Shown in pieces: positions 16,630 to 25,471 of a stretch of DNA of 64,000 nucleotides. A model generated the notes under the pieces. That model was not told where the DNA came from. It worked only from the letters and a program-made list of their open reading frames with translations, and did not search any database. The position numbers and the translations under genes were made by a program. Location: the NCBI GenBank assembly GCA_002452335.1, contig DKFJ01000007.1, positions 293,833 through 357,832 of the forward strand, read 5' to 3'. Within the stretch, counting starts at the first letter, position 1. The number at the start of each line of letters is the position of its first letter. Source of the stretch: Deferribacteraceae bacterium UBA6799. Its GTDB lineage: Bacteria; Chrysiogenota; Deferribacteres; Deferribacterales; Geovibrionaceae.

Positions 16630-17574
16630 TTATAAAGCGTTGTGCGGTCTTTTACCTTCAAACACCGTCAGCACGCTGTCGCAGCAGAGAGCGCCCATCG
16701 CCTTTCTGGTGTCTGTGGTTCCGCTGCCTATGTGGGGCAGAAGGGTCACGTTATCCAGAGCGAATAGTTTTTCCTCTATCTTTGGTTCATATTCGTATAC
16801 GTCCAGCCCGGCGGCAAAAATCAGCTTCTGCTCCAGAGCGTCAGCAAGGTCTGATTCCTTTATTATCTCACCCCTGCCGATGTTCACCAGCACCGCTGTG
16901 CGTTTCATCTTTTTAAAAGAATCTATAGTGAATTTATGCTTCGTTCCCTCGTTGGCAGGTGCTGTTATGATCACAAAGTCGCTTTGGGCAACCATTTCAT
17001 CGAAACCGGTCATCACCGCCCCTGTCAGAAGCTCCTGCTGAAACTTTCTGGTTCTGGCGTTATAGAGGATGTTCATGTTGAATCCTGAAGCCATCTTTGC
17101 CACCGCCTGACCTATCCTGCCGAAGCCGAATATGCCGATCGTCTTGCCGAAGAGGTCCACGCCCAGCATCATGTCGGATTTCCAGCCGTGGAATTTTCTG
17201 TCACGGGTGAATTTGTCTGACTCCACAACCCTTCTGGCTGACGCCATTATCAGCGAGAATCCCAGCTCCGCCGTCGCCTGTGTCAGCACGTCCGGAGTGT
17301 TGCACACTGTTATCCCCTGTTCTTTGGCATATGCCACGTCTATATTGTTATAGCCCACCGCATAGTTGGCTATCACTTTCAGTTTTCCGCACTGTTTTAT
17401 CACGTCTGCGGTGATCTTATCTGACAGCATGGATATGACAGCGTCACAGTCTTTCATCCGGCTGATAAGTTCATCCGGAGACAGAGATTTGTCAGTGTCG
17501 TTATAGTCGATCTCATGTCCTTTCAGATGTTCTTTAACATCATATGGAAGTCTGGCAGTAATCAATATTTTCAT
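16630..17574 (-). CDS. D-isomer-specific 2-hydroxyacid dehydrogenase
   Basis: A 314-residue NAD(P)-dependent enzyme that interconverts a 2-oxoacid and a D-2-hydroxyacid. The nucleotide-binding loop is GFGRIGQAV (about 150-158). The catalytic Arg is in NIGRGE, the Glu in DVYEYEP and the His in LPHIGSGT. Overall it looks like glyoxylate/hydroxypyruvate reductases, but substrate choice within the family is not readable. AGAGGTGG precedes the ATG. It diverges from gatC across a 107-bp region holding back-to-back promoters, and is monocistronic. Confidence 0.88.
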   Translation of the reverse strand: MKILITARLPYDVKEHLKGHEIDYNDTDKSLSPDELISRMKDCDAVISMLSDKITADVIKQCGKLKVIANYAVGYNNIDVAYAKEQGITVCNTPDVLTQATAELGFSLIMASARRVVESDKFTRDRKFHGWKSDMMLGVDLFGKTIGIFGFGRIGQAVAKMASGFNMNILYNARTRKFQQELLTGAVMTGFDEMVAQSDFVIITAPANEGTKHKFTIDSFKKMKRTAVLVNIGRGEIIKESDLADALEQKLIFAAGLDVYEYEPKIEEKLFALDNVTLLPHIGSGTTDTRKAMGALCCDSVLTVFEGKRPHNAL

Positions 17575-17590
17575 AGTCCACCTCTATGGA

Positions 17591-17619
17591 TATATAATCC
17601 CTTAAAAATTGATTATCAA
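17591..17619 (-). promoter_or_regulatory. Promoter of the hydroxyacid dehydrogenase gene
   Basis: On the minus strand TTGATA (17619-17614) and TATATA (17596-17591) are 17 bp apart, just upstream of AGAGGTGG and ATG 17574. Confidence 0.6.
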
Positions 17620-17620
17620 C

Positions 17621-17649
17621 TTGAAAAATCGGCTGATAAAGTACATAAT
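17621..17649 (+). promoter_or_regulatory. Promoter of the gatCAB operon
   Basis: TTGAAA at 17621-17626 and CATAAT at 17644-17649 are 17 bp apart. Its -35 box abuts that of the divergent dehydrogenase promoter. Confidence 0.6.
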
Positions 17650-17681
17650 GTTGGTTCTATTTTATACGCAGAGGTACGAAA

Positions 17682-17975
17682 GTGTCAGAAACTGTCTCAA
17701 AACAGGATGTAATGCACATCGCCACCCTCGCCAGACTTCAGTTTGACGATGAAACGGCGGAAAGATTCAAAAACGACCTGAATAATATTCTCGGATATAT
17801 CGATAAGCTGAACGAGCTGAACACAGACAACATAGAGCCCACATCCCACGCTCTGGACGTTTATACTGTTACCAGACCGGATAAAGCGGCCGCCTCGCTG
17901 TCCAATGAGGACGCTCTGAAAAACTCCGCAAGCACAGAGAACGGATGTTTCCGTGTGCCCAAAGTGATAGAGTAA
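17682..17975 (+). CDS. gatC: Asp-tRNA(Asn)/Glu-tRNA(Gln) amidotransferase subunit C
   Basis: A 97-residue small subunit that stabilises the GatCAB complex, which amidates misacylated Glu-tRNA(Gln) or Asp-tRNA(Asn). The family pattern is clear: IATLARLQFDDETAERF at the N-terminus and PTSHALDVYTVTRPD in the middle. GTG 17682 has AGAGGTACG upstream. The gene leads gatA by 10 bp and heads the gat operon. A GatCAB operon implies indirect charging of Gln or Asn tRNAs, and a tRNA-Gln gene lies 9 kb away. Confidence 0.92.
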   Translation: MSETVSKQDVMHIATLARLQFDDETAERFKNDLNNILGYIDKLNELNTDNIEPTSHALDVYTVTRPDKAAASLSNEDALKNSASTENGCFRVPKVIE

Positions 17976-17985
17976 GGGGGCGATA

Positions 17986-19437
17986 ATGCTGGGAAAAAAT
18001 CTGAAACAACTCTCCGAGGCTCTCAATAAAAAAGAGATTTCATCCGCCGAGCTGACACAGTTTTATCTGGACAGGATAGCGAAATATGACGGCGAGATAC
18101 GCGCCTATAACTATGTGAACCCTAACGTTCTGGATCAGGCTAAGGCCGTGGACGCCAAAAGGGCAAAGGGCGAGGCACTGCCCGCCTACGCCGGCATCCC
18201 CATGGCTCTGAAAGACCTGATAATACAAAAAGATATGCCGGCAACCTGTTCATCCAGGATTCTGGAAGGATTCGTCCCTCCTTTTCAGGGAACAGCGGCA
18301 GGACTGCTGGAGGACGCAGGTTTTCTGTGTCTGGGCAAGCTGAGCATGGACGAGTTCGCCATGGGCTCATCCAACGAGACAGCCTATTATAAACAAACCA
18401 GAAACCCCTGGGACACCGCAAAAGTTCCCGGCGGTTCGTCAGGCGGTTCAGCGGCATCAGTGGCCGCAGGGCTCACCACATTCGCTCTGGGAAGCGACAC
18501 GGGCGGTTCTATCAGACAGCCCGCCTCTCTCTGCGGTATAGTCGGCATGAAGCCCACATACGGCAGGGTATCCCGTTTCGGGCTTATCGCTTTCGCATCA
18601 TCTCTTGACCAGATAGGACCTATGACATCATCCATCTATGACAACGCCGCTGTGCTTTCCGTCATAGGCAGATATGATAAAAAAGATTCCACATGTTTCA
18701 ACACTCCGGAAGCAGACTATACAAAATACCTCACAGGTGATGTGAAGGGGATGAAGATAGGCGTTCCGAAGGAATATTTCGCTGAAGGTATCACACAGGA
18801 AGTAAGAGACGCTGTAAACGGCGCTATCAAAGCCTATGAGGCTATGGGATGCGAGATAGTGGAGATAAGTATGCCCCACACAGAGTATGCCGTCGCCACC
18901 TATTACATCCTCGCCACAGCCGAAGCATCCAGCAACCTGGGACGATATGACGGCATCCGCTTCGGTTACAGAGCGGAAGCGGACAATCTGAAAGATATGT
19001 ACTACAAGACCCGCTCAGAAGGATTCGGAGACGAAGTGAAACGCCGCATCATGCTCGGCACATATGTTCTGAGCGCAGGCTATTACGATGCTTACTACAT
19101 AAAGGCGCAGAAGGTGAGAACCCTCATCAAGCAGGACTTTGTTCAGGCTTTTGAGAAGGTGGACGCCATAATATGCCCCACCTCCCCCACCACTGCTTTC
19201 AAAGCCGGCGAAAAGATGAACGATCCGCTCCAGATGTATCTGAGCGACATCAACACCATCTCGCTGAACCTCTACGGCGGATGCGGACTGTCCATGCCCT
19301 GCGGTTTCGACAAGGACGGCATGCCCATCGGCGTACAGCTTCTGGGAAAATATTTTGACGAAGGCAGGCTTTATAACCTCGCTTACGCATACGAACAACA
19401 GGCAAAACTGCCCGTTATGCCCGAAAAACTGAAATAG
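17986..19437 (+). CDS. gatA: Asp-tRNA(Asn)/Glu-tRNA(Gln) amidotransferase subunit A
   Basis: A 483-residue amidase-signature enzyme that releases ammonia from glutamine for GatB. The Lys-cisSer-Ser triad is visible: Lys in MALKDL, the cis-Ser in GGSSGGSAASVAAG, and the nucleophilic Ser in DTGGSIRQPA. Length and layout are typical. GGGG at good spacing precedes ATG 17986. A palindromic repeat lies in the 79-bp gap before gatB, which is unusual inside this operon. Confidence 0.95.
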   Translation: MLGKNLKQLSEALNKKEISSAELTQFYLDRIAKYDGEIRAYNYVNPNVLDQAKAVDAKRAKGEALPAYAGIPMALKDLIIQKDMPATCSSRILEGFVPPFQGTAAGLLEDAGFLCLGKLSMDEFAMGSSNETAYYKQTRNPWDTAKVPGGSSGGSAASVAAGLTTFALGSDTGGSIRQPASLCGIVGMKPTYGRVSRFGLIAFASSLDQIGPMTSSIYDNAAVLSVIGRYDKKDSTCFNTPEADYTKYLTGDVKGMKIGVPKEYFAEGITQEVRDAVNGAIKAYEAMGCEIVEISMPHTEYAVATYYILATAEASSNLGRYDGIRFGYRAEADNLKDMYYKTRSEGFGDEVKRRIMLGTYVLSAGYYDAYYIKAQKVRTLIKQDFVQAFEKVDAIICPTSPTTAFKAGEKMNDPLQMYLSDINTISLNLYGGCGLSMPCGFDKDGMPIGVQLLGKYFDEGRLYNLAYAYEQQAKLPVMPEKLK

Positions 19438-19501
19438 AGATTGCGACGCTTCGCTCGCAATGACAGAAATTAATGTAGGGCGGGGTTTTACACCCCGCCG
19501 A
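19438..19501. repeat. Two-hairpin palindromic element between gatA and gatB
   Basis: The first hairpin is ATTGCGA/TCGCAAT at 19440-19461 with the loop CGCTTCGC. The second is GGCGGGGT/ACCCCGCC at 19479-19499 with a 5-base loop. Both resemble short palindromes dispersed between genes in many genomes (REP/MITE-like). No T-run follows, so transcription into gatB may continue. Only one copy was recognised in this window. Confidence 0.6.
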
Positions 19502-19516
19502 AATTAAAGGATATAG

Positions 19517-20944
19517 ATGATGAGCTACGAACCAGTTATCGGACTTGAAGTCCACGTTCAGATGTCCACGGACAGCAAGATTTTCTGCACCTGCTCAAAT
19601 AAATTCGGCTCAGACCCGAACACGAACGTATGCCCCGTGTGCCTCGGCATGCCAGGTGTTCTGCCCGTTCTAAACGAGAAGGTGGTGGATTTCACAGTGA
19701 AGGCCGGTCTGGCGCTGAACTGCCAGATCCGCAACAAGAGCGTTTTTGCCAGAAAAAACTATTTTTATCCCGACCTGCCCAAGGCATATCAGATATCACA
19801 GTATGAACTGCCCATCTGCGAGCACGGTCACATAGACATCGAGCTGGAAGACGGCACCACCAAACGTATCGGCATCACCCGCATCCACATAGAGGAGGAC
19901 GCAGGCAAGCTGAACCACGAAGCGGATGCCAGCCTCGTTGACCTGAACCGTACCGGAACACCTCTGATGGAGATAGTTTCCGAACCGGACCTCAGAAGCG
20001 CCGAGGAAGCCAAAGCATATCTGCAAAAGCTGAAAACCATTCTGGAATATGTGGAAGTATCCGACTGCAACATGGAGGAAGGCTCCATGAGATGCGACGC
20101 TAACGTGTCTATCCGCCCAGACTCCAACGCCCCGTTCGGCACCAGAGCCGAGATCAAGAACGTAAACTCTTTCAGAAACGTGGAAAGAGCTATCAAATAT
20201 GAGCAGAAAAGACAGGAAAAGGTACTGAAAGAAGGCGGAAAGATAGTTCAGGAGACACGCCTCTTTAACGCCGACACTGGCGTCACAGCCAGCATGAGAG
20301 GAAAAGAGGATGCCCACGACTACAGATATTTTCCGGATCCCGACCTTGTGCCTGTGGTTCTGGAAAACAAATTCATCGATGATATAAAAGCATGGATGCC
20401 GGAACTACCCGACGCTAAAAGAGAGCGTTTTATGAAAGAATACGCCCTCTCCGCCATAGACGCTGAATTTCTGGTATCTGTGAAAGCCTACGCGGAATAT
20501 TTTGAGAGCGCCGTGAAAGCCCATAACAATCCTAAAGGCATATGCAACTGGATAATGGGCGAGCTGATGCGCAGACTGAACGAAAAACAGTGCGCCATAA
20601 ACGAGGCGGGCATTGCGCCGGAGAACCTCGCTGAAGTGGTGAAACTGATAGACGAAGGCAAGATCAGCGGAAATATCGCAAAACAGGTTTTTGACGAGTC
20701 AGCCGAAACAGGCAGAAAACCCGCCAACATAGTAGCCGAAAAAGGACTGGTGCAGAACAGCAACGAAGACGAGCTGGAAGCCATAGTCAAACAGGTTCTG
20801 GAAGCAAACCCCGCAGAAGCGGAAAGATATAAGAACGGAGAGCAGAAACTTCAGGGATTCTTTATGGGTCAGATCATGAAAGCGTCCAAAGGCAAGGCCA
20901 ACCCCGGCGTTGTAGCGCCCCTGCTCAAAAAACTGACAAGCTAA
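19517..20944 (+). CDS. gatB: Asp-tRNA(Asn)/Glu-tRNA(Gln) amidotransferase subunit B
   Basis: A 475-residue subunit that binds the misacylated tRNA, activates it by phosphorylation and amidates it. The N-terminal cradle domain begins GLEVHVQM; CTCS and CPVCLGMPG carry the zinc-site cysteines, and HIEEDAGKL is the kinase-site region. The helical and YqeY-like tail domains fill the last 180 residues and end in GKANPG. AAAGGATATAG precedes the start; ATG 19517 and ATG 19520 are equally possible. Confidence 0.95.
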   Translation: MMSYEPVIGLEVHVQMSTDSKIFCTCSNKFGSDPNTNVCPVCLGMPGVLPVLNEKVVDFTVKAGLALNCQIRNKSVFARKNYFYPDLPKAYQISQYELPICEHGHIDIELEDGTTKRIGITRIHIEEDAGKLNHEADASLVDLNRTGTPLMEIVSEPDLRSAEEAKAYLQKLKTILEYVEVSDCNMEEGSMRCDANVSIRPDSNAPFGTRAEIKNVNSFRNVERAIKYEQKRQEKVLKEGGKIVQETRLFNADTGVTASMRGKEDAHDYRYFPDPDLVPVVLENKFIDDIKAWMPELPDAKRERFMKEYALSAIDAEFLVSVKAYAEYFESAVKAHNNPKGICNWIMGELMRRLNEKQCAINEAGIAPENLAEVVKLIDEGKISGNIAKQVFDESAETGRKPANIVAEKGLVQNSNEDELEAIVKQVLEANPAEAERYKNGEQKLQGFFMGQIMKASKGKANPGVVAPLLKKLTS

Positions 20945-20968
20945 TTAGCATATTTTCGAGGTTATGAC

Positions 20969-21385
20969 ATGCTGGAAAAAATAGACCACATCGGCGTTGC
21001 CGTAAACAGTCTGGAAGAGGCTGTGAAATTCTATACAACTATGGGCATAAAACCCCATCACTTCGAGGAAGTGGAAAGCCAGAAGGTTAAAGTCGCCTTT
21101 ATCAAAGTCGGCGAAAGCAACATAGAGCTGCTGGAACCCACCAGCCCCGAAAGCCCCATAGCCAAATATATTGAGAAAAAGGGCGAAGGAATACACCACA
21201 TAGCCTATGCCGTAGCGAACATCGATAAGGCGCTGAAAAAGCTGAAAGAAGACGGCGCAAAGCTCATCAACGAAGAGCCCATGGACGGCGCGCATGGAAA
21301 GAAGGTGGCATTCGTTCACCCGAAATCAGTGAACGGCGTGCTGACAGAGCTCTGCATGGATGCCTGCTGCGATTGCGAACATTAA
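20969..21385 (+). CDS. mce: Methylmalonyl-CoA epimerase
   Basis: A 138-residue glyoxalase-fold enzyme that interconverts (R)- and (S)-methylmalonyl-CoA, linking propionyl-CoA and succinyl-CoA. Metal ligands are seen in IDHIGVAV (H7), IELLEP, GIHHIAYAV and LTELC, matching the family pattern in order and spacing. It follows gatB by 24 bp, so it is probably the last gene of the gat transcript, and a strong terminator follows. The C-terminal tail CMDACCDCEH has four cysteines, which is not part of the family core. The partner mutase is B12-dependent, in line with the cbi genes further on. Confidence 0.92.
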   Translation: MLEKIDHIGVAVNSLEEAVKFYTTMGIKPHHFEEVESQKVKVAFIKVGESNIELLEPTSPESPIAKYIEKKGEGIHHIAYAVANIDKALKKLKEDGAKLINEEPMDGAHGKKVAFVHPKSVNGVLTELCMDACCDCEH

Positions 21386-21392
21386 AAAATAT

Positions 21393-21418
21393 AAGGCGGT
21401 CAAATGACCGCCTTTTTT
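21393..21418 (+). terminator. Intrinsic terminator after mce
   Basis: AAGGCGGTC and GACCGCCTT form a 9-bp stem with an AAAT loop and a T-run. It closes the gat-mce transcript. Confidence 0.92.
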
Positions 21419-21444
21419 ATTATATCTGCCTGAGTATACTTTGA

Positions 21445-21957
21445 TTAATTCCCCGATGGGGATGAAGGACCTTTAAGCTCATACTGCATAAAGGCCAAGT
21501 CAAGCCAACGCCCGAACTTGTAGCCAGCCTTTTTGATTACGCCAGAGTGGGTGAAACCGAGCTTTTTATGCAGTAAAATACTCGCTTCGTTGTCTGCGTC
21601 TATTCCTGCCACCATAGTGGCAAGTCCGCTGTTTTCCGCAATCTCAATTAGTTTTCTGATGAGTTTGGACGCTATGCCACGCCCTCTGAAATCTTTATGA
21701 ACATAAACAGAATGTTCCACAGTGTATTTATAAGCGGGGAAAGCCCTGAAAGTGCCGTATGCGGCGAAACCTGCCGCAACTCCGTCAATTTCATAAACCA
21801 ATACAGGAAAACCGTCATCCAGCTTTTTGTTAAACCATGCGGTTCTGTCTTCAAGACTTACAGGCTTGTAGGCATAGATTGCGGTGGTATTCAGTATTGC
21901 GTCGTTAAAAATCTCCAGAATCGCCGGAATATCTTTTAACTCCGCATTTCTGATCAT
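21445..21957 (-). CDS. GNAT N-acetyltransferase, phosphinothricin/methionine-sulfone type
   Basis: A 170-residue acetyltransferase resembling the Pat/MnaT/MddA branch, which acetylates glutamate analogues such as methionine sulfone or phosphinothricin. The acetyl-CoA site is RGRGIASKLIRKL (about 91-103), after the VEHSVYVHKDF strand. The C-terminus has the branch-typical HKKLGFTHSGVIKKAGYKFGRWLD. ATG 21957 overlaps the mqnA stop by 4 bp, so translation is probably coupled. It is the last gene of the tRNA-Gln-proBA operon. The true substrate is unknown. Confidence 0.85.
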   Translation of the reverse strand: MIRNAELKDIPAILEIFNDAILNTTAIYAYKPVSLEDRTAWFNKKLDDGFPVLVYEIDGVAAGFAAYGTFRAFPAYKYTVEHSVYVHKDFRGRGIASKLIRKLIEIAENSGLATMVAGIDADNEASILLHKKLGFTHSGVIKKAGYKFGRWLDLAFMQYELKGPSSPSGN

Positions 21958-22739
21958 ACGAAAAAATCCAGTGACGGAACTTTTTTGATGCGCCCTATCC
22001 TGGCGGCGTAGCTGAAATATTTCAGAAGCCCCTGAATATGAGCGTCTGTGAGGTCATAATTGATGATCTCCCAGTAATCTATGATCTGTTTGGTGGTGAG
22101 CCCCTTCATCTGATAATGATCGATCAGAGCGGCAAGGTTGGTCTTGCTGTCCTTTTTTATCATATCCAGCGTTCTGGTAAATTCCAGAACCTCGTCTCTG
22201 TCTCTGTCCGCCTTCTCCTTGCGGATGATCCACAGGGCAAAAACGAACGGCAGTCCGGTGAACTCATTCCACAGAGTACCCAGATCATAAATATATTTTG
22301 ACTTATCATTGTAATAGCCGAAAAGCGCCGTATCGCCTATGTATACCTTCGCTTTGGCGTTCGGGTTGTCCTTAGTAAAATTAGGAGTGATGCCGTATCT
22401 CTCGCGCATGAGGATCTCGAAAAGGACTATGGACGTGCCGGACTCGGATGTCAGATACACTTCCTCGCCTCCCAGCTCCTCTATCGGCACGTCTGAAAAC
22501 AGCAGAACACTCTGCACCTCGTGTATGCCGCTAATGGATATATTAGGAATTATATAATAGTTTTCGGGGTTTCTGGCGTATTCTATACAGCTGCACGGCG
22601 ACAGGTCTATGGCACCCTCACGGATGGCGGTGTTCAGGTATGACGGCACACCCTTCACCAGATTGAACCCGTCCAGCTTCTGAAGATGATGAAAAATCGG
22701 ATATACGTTGGCGTAATCTATCTGACCTACATTAAGCAT
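21954..22739 (-). CDS. mqnA: Chorismate dehydratase (futalosine-pathway menaquinone synthesis)
   Basis: A 261-residue enzyme that converts chorismate to 3-[(1-carboxyvinyl)oxy]benzoate, the first step of the futalosine route to menaquinone. It has the MqnA/MqnD periplasmic-binding-like fold: NVGQIDYANVYP at the start and SSCIEYARN-like LSPCSCIEYARNP around residue 55. The start is ATG 22739, with GGAGAG upstream and an 8-bp overlap with trmL; the longer frame from 22832 is antisense noise inside trmL. The other mqn genes are not in this window. It suggests menaquinone-based respiration. Confidence 0.9.
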   Translation of the reverse strand: MLNVGQIDYANVYPIFHHLQKLDGFNLVKGVPSYLNTAIREGAIDLSPCSCIEYARNPENYYIIPNISISGIHEVQSVLLFSDVPIEELGGEEVYLTSESGTSIVLFEILMRERYGITPNFTKDNPNAKAKVYIGDTALFGYYNDKSKYIYDLGTLWNEFTGLPFVFALWIIRKEKADRDRDEVLEFTRTLDMIKKDSKTNLAALIDHYQMKGLTTKQIIDYWEIINYDLTDAHIQGLLKYFSYAARIGRIKKVPSLDFFV

Positions 22740-23253
22740 AAATCTCTCCGGTGTCCGCCCCGCCCCACTCTGCGTCCAGCCCGTCGAAATCACGTCTGCG
22801 GAGGATGTCGTATCCCACCAGAGCGGCGGCATTGGACAGGTTCAGGCTTCTGACCTTTCCCGTGGTGGGGATGCGGTACAGAAAATCCCGGTATTTTTCA
22901 GAAACCCACTCAGGAAGCCCGCTGGTCTCCCTGCCGAATATCAGCATCAGGTCTCTGTTCTCGTGCGGTATGGCGGTATAGTTGTTTCTTCCGAATTTGG
23001 ATAAAAAGGCGTATGGAAATCTTTCCATCGGATATTTTATGAAAAATTCGTCCAGGGTATCAATGACCTCTAGGTCAACATTTTTCCAGTAATCGAGTCC
23101 GGCTCTTTTCACAGCCTTGTCGTCTATGGAGAAGCCAAGCTGACCCACCAGTATCAGCCGGCTGTCTGTAGCCACGCTGAAACGACCTATGTTGCCTGTA
23201 TTCTGCGGGATTTCCGGCTCGAATAGGACAATATTCAGACCTGTCCGGCTCAT
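22732..23253 (-). CDS. trmL: tRNA (cytidine/uridine-34-2'-O)-methyltransferase
   Basis: A 173-residue SPOUT-fold enzyme that methylates the wobble base of tRNA-Leu isoacceptors. It opens with LNIVLFEPEIPQNTGNIGR, the standard TrmL start. The knotted SAM site is in IFGRETSGLP, IPTTGKVRSLNLSNAAALV. The extra C-terminal tail (WGGADTGEIYA) overlaps the mqnA start by 8 bp. It is 1 bp from rsfS upstream, in the middle of the operon. Confidence 0.92.
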   Translation of the reverse strand: MSRTGLNIVLFEPEIPQNTGNIGRFSVATDSRLILVGQLGFSIDDKAVKRAGLDYWKNVDLEVIDTLDEFFIKYPMERFPYAFLSKFGRNNYTAIPHENRDLMLIFGRETSGLPEWVSEKYRDFLYRIPTTGKVRSLNLSNAAALVGYDILRRRDFDGLDAEWGGADTGEIYA

Positions 23254-23254
23254 G

Positions 23255-23596
23255 TCAGTCTGCGGGGATCTCTACTTTGTCGCATCCGCCCCAGATGGAC
23301 TCGAGATTATAGTACATGCGCTCATCTTTGCACATCAGATGCACCATCACCTCGCCGAAATCAAGGCATATCCAGCGAGAGCGTCCCTGTCCTTCCACAG
23401 CGAAAGGACGTGTGCCTTTCTCTTTCATTCTGTCCAGAATGTATTCAGCGATAGCGTTGACGTGGGGCTCGGATGTCGCAGTACCTATAACTATATAATC
23501 GGTCACGCTGCTTTTGGGTCCTACATGAAAGCAGACTATGTCCTCTGTTTTTCTCTCTATCATCTCTTTCAGTATATTTTCAAGAAGTTCAATCAT
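23255..23596 (-). CDS. rsfS: Ribosome silencing factor
   Basis: A 113-residue RsfS/Iojap protein, which binds ribosomal protein L14 and blocks subunit joining when nutrients run out. The family core is present: DIVCFHV, DYIVIGTATSEPHVNAIAEY and WICLDFGEVMVHLM. ATG 23596 overlaps the nadD stop by 4 bp and has GGGGAG upstream. The nadD-rsfS pair is conserved in many bacteria, which supports both assignments. Confidence 0.94.
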   Translation of the reverse strand: MIELLENILKEMIERKTEDIVCFHVGPKSSVTDYIVIGTATSEPHVNAIAEYILDRMKEKGTRPFAVEGQGRSRWICLDFGEVMVHLMCKDERMYYNLESIWGGCDKVEIPAD

Positions 23597-24231
23597 TTAT
23601 CTCCCCTATAGAGTCGGTTTTGTTCAATGTATTCATAAACACCGTCCGGCAGATTTGCCTTCCGGTAGCTCTCTTCCACTATATCCCTGATCTCAGTGCT
23701 GGATATATCCACTTCGCTCATTTTGTGCAGGATTATCCTGCCGCTCTTTTCGTCATGAAACTCATCCACGGAAACCACTTTTTCAAGGAGCTCCTGCGGA
23801 ATGGTCTTCAGCAGATCATCGAAGCTCATCATCGACCTGCTGACCACGACAAAGTTAGCGTAGTCAAAGAGCTTCATATAATCATACCATTTGCTGATGG
23901 TAGCGAAAATATCAGTTCCGCACGCAAAAAACAGCTCATCGTCAGGAAATTGCTCCCTGAAATGTCTCAGAGTCTTAAGAGTATATGATGTGCCATCGGC
24001 GTTTATCTCGAAATCCGACACCACAAATTTGCTGCCCATCCTGTCGGCGACCAGCTCTGTCATCTTCAGCCGGAGCTCAGGACCTATGATCCCCTCTTTC
24101 TTATGCGGAGGCACCTTGGACGGGATCAGATACACGGTATCCAGATTCAGCCCTTCAGCGACACTCTCCGCCAGAGCGACATGACCTATGTGTATGGGGT
24201 TGAAAGTCCCCCCGAAAAGTCCTATGCGCAC
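23593..24231 (-). CDS. nadD: Nicotinate-nucleotide adenylyltransferase
   Basis: A 212-residue nucleotidyltransferase that adenylates nicotinate mononucleotide in NAD synthesis. The start GLFGGTFNPIHIGHVALAE has the GxFxPxHxGH signature, and STEIRDIV near the C-terminus is the ISSTxIR motif. It starts at GTG 24231, 1 bp after the proA stop, with only a weak ribosome site, so it probably relies on coupling. nadA and nadK are also in this window but in separate transcripts. Confidence 0.94.
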   Translation of the reverse strand: MRIGLFGGTFNPIHIGHVALAESVAEGLNLDTVYLIPSKVPPHKKEGIIGPELRLKMTELVADRMGSKFVVSDFEINADGTSYTLKTLRHFREQFPDDELFFACGTDIFATISKWYDYMKLFDYANFVVVSRSMMSFDDLLKTIPQELLEKVVSVDEFHDEKSGRIILHKMSEVDISSTEIRDIVEESYRKANLPDGVYEYIEQNRLYRGDK

Positions 24232-24232
24232 C

Positions 24233-25468
24233 TTATTTTATCTGCCCGTGACCATATATTCTGTACTTGGTGGTGGTCAGATCGTCAGCGCCCATCGGTC
24301 CTCTGCAGTGCAGTTTCTGCGTGCTGATACCGATCTCGGCTCCGAGCCCGAACTCCCCTCCGTCTGTCCAGCGTGTAGATGCGTTAACATAAACTGCGGC
24401 GGCATCCACTCTGTCCAGAAATCTTTCGCTGTTGGTATAGCTTTCGGTCACGATGCTCTCTGAGTGCTGAGAACCGTATCTGTTTATATGCGCCACCGCT
24501 TCGTCCACATCTTTAACTATCTTGACGGAAAGGATGTAGTCCAGATATTCTGTCGCCCAGTCTTCGTCTGTGGCGGGTACGCATTTTATTATCTTCTGAG
24601 TCTTTTCGCATCCGCGAATCTCTACATTATATTCAGCATAGGCCGTTTCCAGCTTTTTCAGAACTGTTCCGGCGATCTTTTCGTTCACCAGCAGGGTTTC
24701 CATGGCGTTGCACACGCCTACTCTCTGGCATTTCGCGTTAACGGCTATGGCTACCGCCATATCCATATCGGCAAACTCGTCTATGTAGACATGACAGACG
24801 CCGGCGTCGTGCTTAACCAGCGGGATGAGCGAGTGTTCCGTGCAGAACTTTATCAGCGAATCCCCGCCTCTGGGTATCATTATGTCGATATATTCCTTAG
24901 CCTTCAGCATCTCCATCACCAGAGCACGGTCTGTGTCCTCTATGATGTTAACGAACGCCTCGGGAAGACCTGATCCTTTCAGAGCCTCTTTAATCACTCT
25001 GCCGAGACAGATGTTTGAGTGAATCGCCTCTTTTCCGCCCTTCAGTATGGACACGTTGCCTGACTTCAGGCAGAGAGCGGCGGCGTCTATGGTGACGTTG
25101 GGGCGGGCCTCAAATATGATACCCACTACGCCGAGCGGAACTTTCACCTTGGTGATGTAGAGCCCGTTGGGGCGCTTGTATCCGTCCACGATCTTGCCCA
25201 CCGGGTCTGTCTGGGCTATGATCTCATGCACGGCTGTTATCATGCCGTCGATACGTTTATCATCCAGCATGATGCGGTCTATTATTCCCTGAGAAATGCC
25301 TCTCTCTCTGGCATATGCCACATCTTTAGCATTCTCGGTCTTTATAAGCTGACGGTTTTTATCCAGCAGTTCGGCAATTTTTGCCAGAGCTTTATCCTTA
25401 ACAGATGAATTGATGTTCATAAGTTCATATGACGCTTCTCTGGCCGCTTTGAACATATTTTCCAGCAT
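24233..25468 (-). CDS. proA: Gamma-glutamyl phosphate reductase
   Basis: A 411-residue aldehyde-dehydrogenase-fold enzyme that reduces glutamyl-5-phosphate with NADPH in proline synthesis. The motif VPLGVVGIIFEARPNVT is near residue 110, and the catalytic Cys is in NAKCQRVGVCNAMETLLV. The length is normal. ATG 25468 has GGAGACTGAG upstream and lies 3 bp after the proB stop, so proB and proA are translated from one message. Confidence 0.96.
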   Translation of the reverse strand: MLENMFKAAREASYELMNINSSVKDKALAKIAELLDKNRQLIKTENAKDVAYARERGISQGIIDRIMLDDKRIDGMITAVHEIIAQTDPVGKIVDGYKRPNGLYITKVKVPLGVVGIIFEARPNVTIDAAALCLKSGNVSILKGGKEAIHSNICLGRVIKEALKGSGLPEAFVNIIEDTDRALVMEMLKAKEYIDIMIPRGGDSLIKFCTEHSLIPLVKHDAGVCHVYIDEFADMDMAVAIAVNAKCQRVGVCNAMETLLVNEKIAGTVLKKLETAYAEYNVEIRGCEKTQKIIKCVPATDEDWATEYLDYILSVKIVKDVDEAVAHINRYGSQHSESIVTESYTNSERFLDRVDAAAVYVNASTRWTDGGEFGLGAEIGISTQKLHCRGPMGADDLTTTKYRIYGHGQIK

Positions 25469-25471
25469 ATC

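Noticed and set aside
19438..19516. Terminator between gatA and gatB
   Set aside because: The hairpins lack a T-run and gatB needs the same complex partners; called a repeat instead.
22739..22832. Longer mqnA start at 22832
   Set aside because: The extra 31 residues are antisense-frame sequence within trmL; GGAGAG and family alignment set the start at 22739.
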